A DNA stretch of 64,000 nucleotides from Megaleporinus macrocephalus (lineage: Eukaryota; Chordata; Actinopteri; Characiformes; Anostomidae): contig CM038711.1 of assembly GCA_021613375.1 (NCBI GenBank), positions 20,979,694-21,043,693 on the forward strand. Reading direction: 5' to 3'. The position numbers and the translations under genes were made by a program. Within the stretch, counting starts at the first letter, position 1. Each line of letters starts with the position of its first letter. This document shows positions 57,516-64,000 of the stretch, piece by piece. The notes under the pieces were generated by a model that was not told the DNA's origin, searched no databases, and saw only the letters and a list, made by a program, of their open reading frames with translations.

Positions 57516-58149
57516 ATCTGGAACTACAGACAATGACCCACATACTTTTTTAAGTCAGAGAAAGAGGATAGACCAGACACCAGTAGTGATCAGTTATGTT
57601 AAGCTTAATTGTTAGACTGCTGGTGTCACTTCTGAAGTGAACAACAGAGCTGAATCTGAAAATGACCCCTCAGGATCTGAAAAGATAGGATCAGCACTAG
57701 TGGTGGTAATAAAAACCTTTTTCCAGATTTCGGTAGCATAAAATTCACCTTATCACTTTTGAAGGCGTGATGCCACCCCTGCTGCTAGTTTTCTCAGTAA
57801 AATCTCAGTCTTATGATCAAACTCCAACAACCTATCTGTTTATATACTCTCTACCTTAGGGTAAATACAATTAGAGCACTTTATTTTATTCATAGCTTTA
57901 TTTAACCCCACAGATTTCTGTTATGTAAAACTGTATGTACCGTAGCTCCACCTCCAGCAGCTTTAACAGTAAGATGCTGCTTACACTCAGTTGCTGCAGT
58001 ATTACACTCAGATGCTGCTTACACTCAGTTGCTGCAGTATTATTAATCTAATGATGTCATTCAAACATAGTAATATTATTATACACAGAGAAAGTTACTT
58101 TATTAGTTTAACTCGATTTAGCTTGTAACATGTATGTACTTTTTTACTG
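57516..58149. other. No gene; short tandem duplication
   Basis: AT-rich. At 57,970-58,045 a phrase of about 38 bases (gatgctgcttacactcag with ttgctgcagtatta) is duplicated. Confidence 0.5.
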
Positions 58150-58715
58150 CTTTTTACTGGAAAGTTGGTGTAGCCAATTGACCAGTATGAACATTTTAAA
58201 CAACTTTCTGATTGGGTGTCTACTGTGGAGTTCCGCGTTCTGATTGGGTGTCTACTGTAACTGTAGATTCTAAACCAATCATATGGCCGCTGTGTACCAG
58301 TCTAGACCAATCAGACGTTATCTGACAGACGTGACCTGCCGGTGACTGTAAACTATTCTGGTAAAACTGAAATATATATGTTTTTACGTTTATGTTCAAC
58401 ACCACGTTTTTCTTTCGATGATTTGTTTGAACAATAAGTCTTAGCTAGCTGAAAGTGCTGTTACGTGCGGCTATTGCAATAAATCATTTTTGTTATAAAT
58501 AAAACCATGTATTTTTTGGATGAGACCACTGTTTCAGGAAATCAGTCCTCCAACCACCGTCCAACTTAACCCTAACACGCACGACTGACTCACTGTTGCC
58601 CAGCCTGCCTTTGTATATCTCTTTCTACTATTGAACAGGATATCAGGGGAGAGCGCGAACGCAGTCCCCCACTACCAGAAATTATGCAGTCGAGATTCCC
58701 ACATTTGGGGAATTC
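58150..58715. promoter_or_regulatory. Second CCAAT-box cluster and paralogous flank
   Basis: CCAAT boxes: ATTGG 58,211-58,215 and 58,243-58,247, CCAAT 58,275-58,279 and 58,307-58,311. At 58,635-58,715 the words agtcccccactaccagaaat and cccacatttggggaattc match 50,905-50,955. This suggests that the two promoter-like regions are copies of one unit. Confidence 0.45.
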
Positions 58716-59165
58716 GCAGGGGTCAGCACAACCGGAGTGCAATGGCTGAGCCTCACCCTGGGTGAACCACCTTCTTGATCATGGTATCTCCCCTGCCAGG
58801 TAAGTATGAGTTCTACAGCTTCGATGGACGCGAGTCACTCCTTCCTTTCTTGTTCACAATCATGGTGAGCACAAACATCACACACAACAACAAATGTCAG
58901 AACACAGAGAATCACAAGGCAATCAGGATCAGTTCTGAACTGTCAGACTTTTTGAAGAGTTCGCCGCTTAAAAAACATTTTAAAATATAAAACGATAACT
59001 CCCATGATTCATCGCGGCATTGATGTAAACAGTTTGTATTAGCGATACGAAACTAAAAATCACTAAAAACTCACACATACACAAACATTTTAAACGTAAC
59101 TGGAAGAAAATAACAGAAATCCATTTTGAATTAATTTAACACGGTTAAAAAACATTCTTACGCTG
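58716..59165. other. No gene seen
   Basis: Short frames only; no recognised motif. Confidence 0.4.
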
Positions 59166-59171
59166 CAGTTC

Positions 59172-59205
59172 GTTTCCGGAAGTGCCCGGTTATTTCCGGT
59201 GTTGC
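59172..59205. promoter_or_regulatory. Paired ETS sites
   Basis: CCGGAAGTG (59,176-59,184) and the opposed ATTTCCGGT (59,192-59,200) are high-quality ETS/GABP-type sites 7 bases apart in a locally GC-richer patch. This is typical of TATA-less promoters. No coding exon could be tied to them. Confidence 0.4.
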
Positions 59206-60004
59206 GGCTGTGAAGTAATCGGTTCTCAAGTCGCGCTAAAGTGAAATATGATTATCTTCAGTTTGAGCAGATATCCGTCTCATACAGTACAACTAAACAC
59301 TTCTGCTTATTAAACCGTAAACCGGTATGAAAACCCCGAAGGATGCTGGATTACGGACATCAGTAAAACCAGTAAAGCCACAGACAGTGACTGGCTAAAT
59401 GCAAACCGGGGTATTTGACTGACTTACTAACAACCATTGATCATCATCTTAATCCTCTGAATGTAGATCATATCAGAAGGAATGCTCTGTTTTCTTCATC
59501 AGACTTCATAGTTACATTCAGTCAAGCTTGTGTGAGCAGCTACAGTCAGCAGCACACACACGTGAAGAAAACGTGAGCCGGTTTGGTGATGAACAGAGAA
59601 CCAAGTACACGGTTATCTGCAGTGGAAGCTGATAAATGGTTCAAAGCAGCGCTAAATACGAGCTTAATGTTCACCGTTTCGTCCCTCTTTGTACATACAT
59701 GAAGAGACAAAACAGTGCAGCTAATCTCTTATGAAACATCTGAAGTAAAACTGGCTCCCTAACAAATTCAGGTCATTTCTATACAGTGTATACACGAGTA
59801 TCACTGATTATCTTCGGATAGTATTGCATGAACATTATACGGGATGAACATAAAATTATTAATCAGCGCCAAACAATTATGTAATTATTACTACATATTT
59901 TACACTCTGCTCATCAACATCCAGTATTTGTCACGTACTGACTCACTTTGTGTTTCTACAGAACTCTTACTTTCTGTTGGTTGATCACAGAACAAGCCCC
60001 TAGT
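59206..60004. other. No gene seen
   Basis: Could be 5' non-coding sequence downstream of the ETS pair. No open frame supports this. Confidence 0.35.
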
Positions 60005-61010
60005 CCCTGTTCCGAGATCCCTGTTCCAAAAAATGTATTTAACATATAGTCCCTGGATAGAGGAAGTATCAGATATTAAACTGATAAGAACAGATTTTTT
60101 CTTTTTGCCTCAAACATCTTTTAACAGCAAATCACACACAAAACTACACAACTGGTCTGAACATGTGCAGCTTACTAACAGGGACAAGTTGAACAGTTTG
60201 ACTGTCATTTTAAGGCTTGACTACTGCAACTTTCCTCTGGCTGGTTTACCTCTGCAGGCCATCAGGCCCTTGCAGCTTTAATCATCCTAAGTTCACTGGC
60301 TTCCTGTAGCTGCTCACAAAAAATTTAAAACTCTAATGATTGTCTACAAAGCCAAGAATGGACCAGCTCCTCCCTACCTCATAGCAATGGTCAAAAGTCG
60401 ATCTGTACCTCGAGCCCTTCAAGCTTCAAATAACATCCCTCTGTACTGTATTTTTTTAATTAATCATATTGTACGTATGCACCTGCAATTAACTCCACTA
60501 GGTATTCCTAGGTATTGCAATTATACTGTATGTAACCCTGTATTTTATTCTCTTCTGTTAAGATATCAGCACTGGCCCTTGTTTCTGGCAGTGTTTGAGA
60601 TCAAGTGTAGTTTGGACTTAATCCTGTTTGTACTAGCTACAGGTACATATTACACGTATTTTTGTAAGTCGCTCTGGATAAGAGCTCCTGCTATATGCTG
60701 TAAATGCAAATAAATTAAAGCGTTTTAAGATTTTAACCTACAGGTTTTGTAAGCCACTGTCGCCCTCTAGTGGTTAGATGCGTTATTGGTCTTTAGGCTT
60801 GAGGCCTGTTACAGTAATGTCGCTGGTTTGAAGACTTTAACGTTAATGCACAATAATCAAAACTGCAGTCCATCAAGTCACAGTAATATAATAAACTAAA
60901 CTAAACCATCATTAAACACAGCACACTGGAAAAGCTGAAAGATGTCACGCGCTCAGTAAACTCAAGTTCAGGCTACTTCTAAAACGCCCATTACGTGATG
61001 CCCACCATTC
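60005..61010. repeat. ~1-kb unit, inverted copy of 4,400-5,370
   Basis: See the reciprocal entry. The match covers both flanks of the L2-like tail, including cagatattaaactgataaga (60,071) and ggaaaagctgaaagatgtca (60,929). Confidence 0.75.
60180..60716 (+). mobile_element. L2-like LINE, 3' end
   Basis: The pieces LDYCNFPLAGLPLQAIRPLQL (60,222-60,281) and KFKTLMIVYKAKNGPAPPYL (60,325-60,385, one base off between blocks) are the conserved C-terminal part of L2/CR1-type ORF2. The 3' tail (gtaagtcgctctggataag then tgctgtaaatgcaaat) ends at about 60,712. 5'-truncated and inactive. Confidence 0.85.
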
Positions 61011-62128
61011 CAGCTATGTCTGTTTCGTGAATCTGCACTGATAAGCCTACTTGAGATCCTTCATGAAGTAGAAATAAAGCAGAATTAAGAGTAATATTTC
61101 CTATATATGAAGCAAGAACATCAAATAACTACCCAACAGTCACGCCTGATCAAAATCCAAGTCTGTTTCACATCGCTGTCCTACCAGAAAATCTAGGAAG
61201 AACATTTCCGGCGAGTGTCCCGCTGAAGGCAGAGCTGTGAGCTGGAACTTGTGCTGGAATGACGCGGGTTGGGCGTTTATATGACACACAACTAAAAACC
61301 TTAAAGCTCACACTTGCGTTTCTGAAAACCAGAACAGAACTACGTGACTAAAAGTCGCACTTCTGCTGCAATAAATTAATTAAGCTGATTTTTATTAGAA
61401 TTTTAGCAGAATTTTGAAAACATTCAGTTTATGTATTCCTAAGTATTTACATGTCATAGTGTTATGAAGTCCCATTTTGCGTTTTTGGGTTTTCAATAGT
61501 ATTGTCGCCATCTAGTGGACGCTACATCAAGTGTACAGAGAAGTGATTAATCAGTCCTGTGGCATTTCACCTTTAATGTAATTCAAAATCGTGCACACGA
61601 AACGACAATATATTACTGCTTCATATATTATATATATCATGTCATGTGTTCCCCTCCTATAAATATGTATGTTAAAGTCAAGTTATCCACAATATGTTAC
61701 ATCATTGTTATTTTAGTTATGGTCCTCGAGAAACTTTTTAGTGTCATCTGCTTTCAGCCTTCCTCATCCAATTAAATGGCTCATTAACAACCACTGACTG
61801 ATTTGAACTGGGCTTGTTTAAGCAGGGGAAATAATGAAACGTGCAGGGCAGTGTGCATCTAGAATTAGAGTTATTAAACACTGTATTAGATTAATGTTAG
61901 ATTAACTGGGCCTAGCCTTGTGTCTGCTGGTGTTCTGTATTAGTTAGGGTGATGTGTAAATTGCCTCTATTGGTAAAGTGGTCTTGGTCCTAGATTCTGG
62001 GATTGTTGTTAGCTTGTTGATTATTTCTATGTGCATAATTAAAAATGACTCTGTTACTGATAAATGATAATATGCAAATAATAGCCAAACCAAGATGAGT
62101 TGTTTCTATTCCACATAAACACCACTGA

Positions 62129-62194
<66 letters not shown>

Positions 62195-62267
62195 ATAAGT
62201 GTAACGAGAGTGGAGTTTATGATCCAGAACTAATCACTCAATGTCTGTACCTGATCTCACTAATGCA
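61011..62267. other. No gene seen; (TTA)n microsatellite
   Basis: A (TTA)n run occupies about 62,132-62,193. A CTCF-like reverse word (gccatctagtgg) lies at about 61,509. No coding sequence recognised. Confidence 0.45.
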
Positions 62268-64000
62268 GCATTACTTTTGGCCAACTGTTAAAACAGATGT
62301 AACAAGCCACTCTCAGTCATGCTACACCTGCTAGGTGGTTGGGAAACCTATCCAGGTAATCCCGTCTGCTCCTGCTGCTACTCGTTTTCCTGAAGCCATT
62401 CCACTACGCACCTTAAAGTCTAAAGTGGTCATTAAGGCTTTGTTATGTATTTGCCTCTCCTGATCGCCATCGTAAAACTTGTTCATGTCATATTAATCTT
62501 TTAAAACCCCACCTTGACCGTCATGCTGTGGCTACCTTACTGCCTGCTCTGTCTCTCGTTTCCTCCCAACCCCCTGCTGCCACAGTCTCTGTTGTTATGT
62601 ATTCAGGTGACTTTGACAACCTTCAGTTAGACAGCAATTGTATACCTTGTCTCCTCTGTATTGAAGAGCCAGCAGATATCTTTACCGTGAATTGTACTGA
62701 TAATTTAAAATACTAGAGACCTTATGATGGCCATCTTTCTAACAACATGGATGATCGTATGCATGTTAAGCCTTACTGCAACTTTGTCATGTGAAATGCT
62801 ATGAGTTCAGCACAGCAGTGCAGGTCAGAAGACAGTGTTTATAGTTGTGATGTAATAAGTGTTAAGATTTTAATTCAAATGTTCTTAAGGTACTTACTTT
62901 TTGGGGGGTTTATGTAAATTCCAGAAATTGATGAAATACTAGTTAAAATAGTTTTATATTCTGTTTGCTCCTGGAAGTGTTAAAATAAGAGTAAAAGAAT
63001 TACTCCCGTGGAGTTATTTTTACATTTACTCTCAAATATGTTAAAATTTAATTTATTTATTTTTTTATTTAGCTAATTTTTGCCATTAAGACCAGTGTAG
63101 AGATAATTCAACTACAGGCAGTGTGAAGTAGTGTTGATTTCTGACTATATAGAAAGTTCAATTTGTAGTGTTAAAAAGGTAACACTAGTGTAAATGTTAT
63201 TTTAACATTGGTGTGTGTGGACACTTATGCACACCTTTCCAGTGTTAATTGAACACTTGTGATTTTATTGAAAAAAATCTTCCACAAGGATTTGATGTTC
63301 TTCACAGAACAGCAGTTGCTACTTGGGGCAGTCAGGGCCTGAAGGATAGGGATCCGGTCTTGTGACCGGAAGGGCGCTGGTTCGATCCCCGGGATCCCCC
63401 AGGCCACGACTGAGGTGCCCTTGAGCAAGGCACCTAACCCCAACTGCTCCCCAGGTGCCATGGATAGGGCTGCCCACCCCTCCGGGCACGTGTGCTCACT
63501 GCCCACTAGTGTGTATGTATATGTGGGTGTTTCACTGCACGGATGGGTTAAAAGCGGAGGTTAAATTCCGCTGTGCGCAAAATCACATGTGGCTAATTTG
63601 AGTGTCTAAATTATTATTCTACTTAAGAGGGCAGCATAATGAAGCAAGTAAAGCAACGCTGACAGTGTTTGTGAAACGCTTTGTTGAGACTTGTAACACT
63701 GTAGGTCCCCTCTGGTGATCTATGTTGGGCTGTTTGTTAGCCTGGTGAAACCACATTTGTGCCAACATACCTTAATTAGATGTGCTAAAATATTTTGTAT
63801 TTGTTTACCCAGAATAAGTGAAGTGAAAGATTTAAATACATAAGATTTTCTTTTTTTCATTCAGCTTGTGTGAATTGTTTCTCATATCACAACAACCAGG
63901 TAATGTAGAAAAAATGTCTAGCAGCAAACTTCAAGTTTGCAACATTCATAATATGACGTTATAGTTATAACATTGACTATGCGTAGTTCTAGATAAGTTA
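62268..64000 (+). mobile_element. Ty3/gypsy-derived direct-repeat copy 2
   Basis: Begins with the same integrase zinc-finger trace as 56,560 (ttggccaactgttaaaacag, tgctacacctgctaggtggt), continues through caaccccctgctgccacagt and aacactagtgtaaatgtt, and runs off the window end in sequence matching 57,515. It holds a SINE at 63,325-63,625. Stops and frameshifts show it is inactive. Confidence 0.65.
63325..63625 (+). mobile_element. tRNA-derived SINE
   Basis: Starts ggggcagtcagggcctga. A consensus RNA polymerase III B-box, ggttcgatccc, lies at 63,379-63,389, with a weaker A-box about 45 bases upstream. The body words cttgagcaaggcacctaac, ctgctccccaggtgcc, and cactgcacggatgggttaaa are those of a widespread teleost SINE. 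Copy 1 of the surrounding repeat lacks it, which fits a later insertion. Confidence 0.85.

Noticed and set aside
61505..61522. CTCF site at gccatctagtgg
   Set aside because: One core position fails the consensus, and this word is common in fish repeats.
63225..63506. 93-codon minus frame
   Set aside because: Lies over the tRNA-SINE in antisense.

Overview
This window looks like a repeat-dense stretch of a teleost fish nuclear genome. It has AT-rich background, long microsatellites, tRNA-derived SINEs of teleost type, L2-like LINE tails and several BED-finger hAT elements. It also carries remnants of transposon proteins that I associate with fish genomes. The species is not identifiable from sequence alone; an otophysan is a guess. 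No long multi-exon host gene can be followed, and a run of exactly 1,000 N (10,030-11,029) marks an assembly gap.

The main gene content is a small multicopy family of intronless 281-residue coiled-coil genes. Two intact copies sit head to head at 20,942-21,787 (-) and 22,534-23,379 (+), inside an imperfect palindrome of about 1.55-kb arms. Both have compact promoters with a TATA box, a perfect CRE (TGACGTCA) and a perfect CArG box, and both have CTAG-centred mini-hairpins and AATAAA signals after the stop. A third copy (6,226-7,052, -) is a pseudogene. A fourth is represented by its upstream region only (about 9,690-10,029), which runs into the gap. A fifth is a deleted remnant (42,535-43,224). 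I do not recognise the family.

Region by region. 1-5.4 kb: AT-rich DNA, a Tc1-like relic and an L2-like LINE relic inside a 1-kb unit that recurs inverted at 60.0-61.0 kb. 5.6-10 kb: a foldback element, the coiled-coil pseudogene, candidate spliced non-coding exons and a GC-rich, possibly bidirectional promoter. 11-16 kb: a Merlin/ISXO2 relic and a 72-bp satellite. 15.8-20.2 kb: an old repeat interrupted by a 3.6-kb Helitron/Helentron-like insertion filled with minisatellites; its empty site is preserved at 33.27 kb. 20.4-23.8 kb: the gene palindrome. 24-29.7 kb: a CpG-rich promoter, then a decayed zinc-finger plus transposase-like gene followed by a SAMD3-like gene. 30-39 kb: a foldback MITE, tandem repeats, a Tc1-like relic and a hAT MITE. 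38.5-45.7 kb: two hAT-BED elements, unrecognised coding remnants, coiled-coil remnant 5 and a V-SINE. 46-52 kb: mostly AT-rich DNA with a CCAAT-box cluster. 53-57 kb: fragments of two further transposon proteins and a Ty3/gypsy integrase. 58-64 kb: promoter-like patches, the L2 tail, a second gypsy-derived copy and a tRNA-SINE.

Nearly everything outside the two intact coiled-coil genes is mobile-element-derived or has no recognisable content. Family assignments rest on remembered family features read from translated fragments, and no database search was possible.
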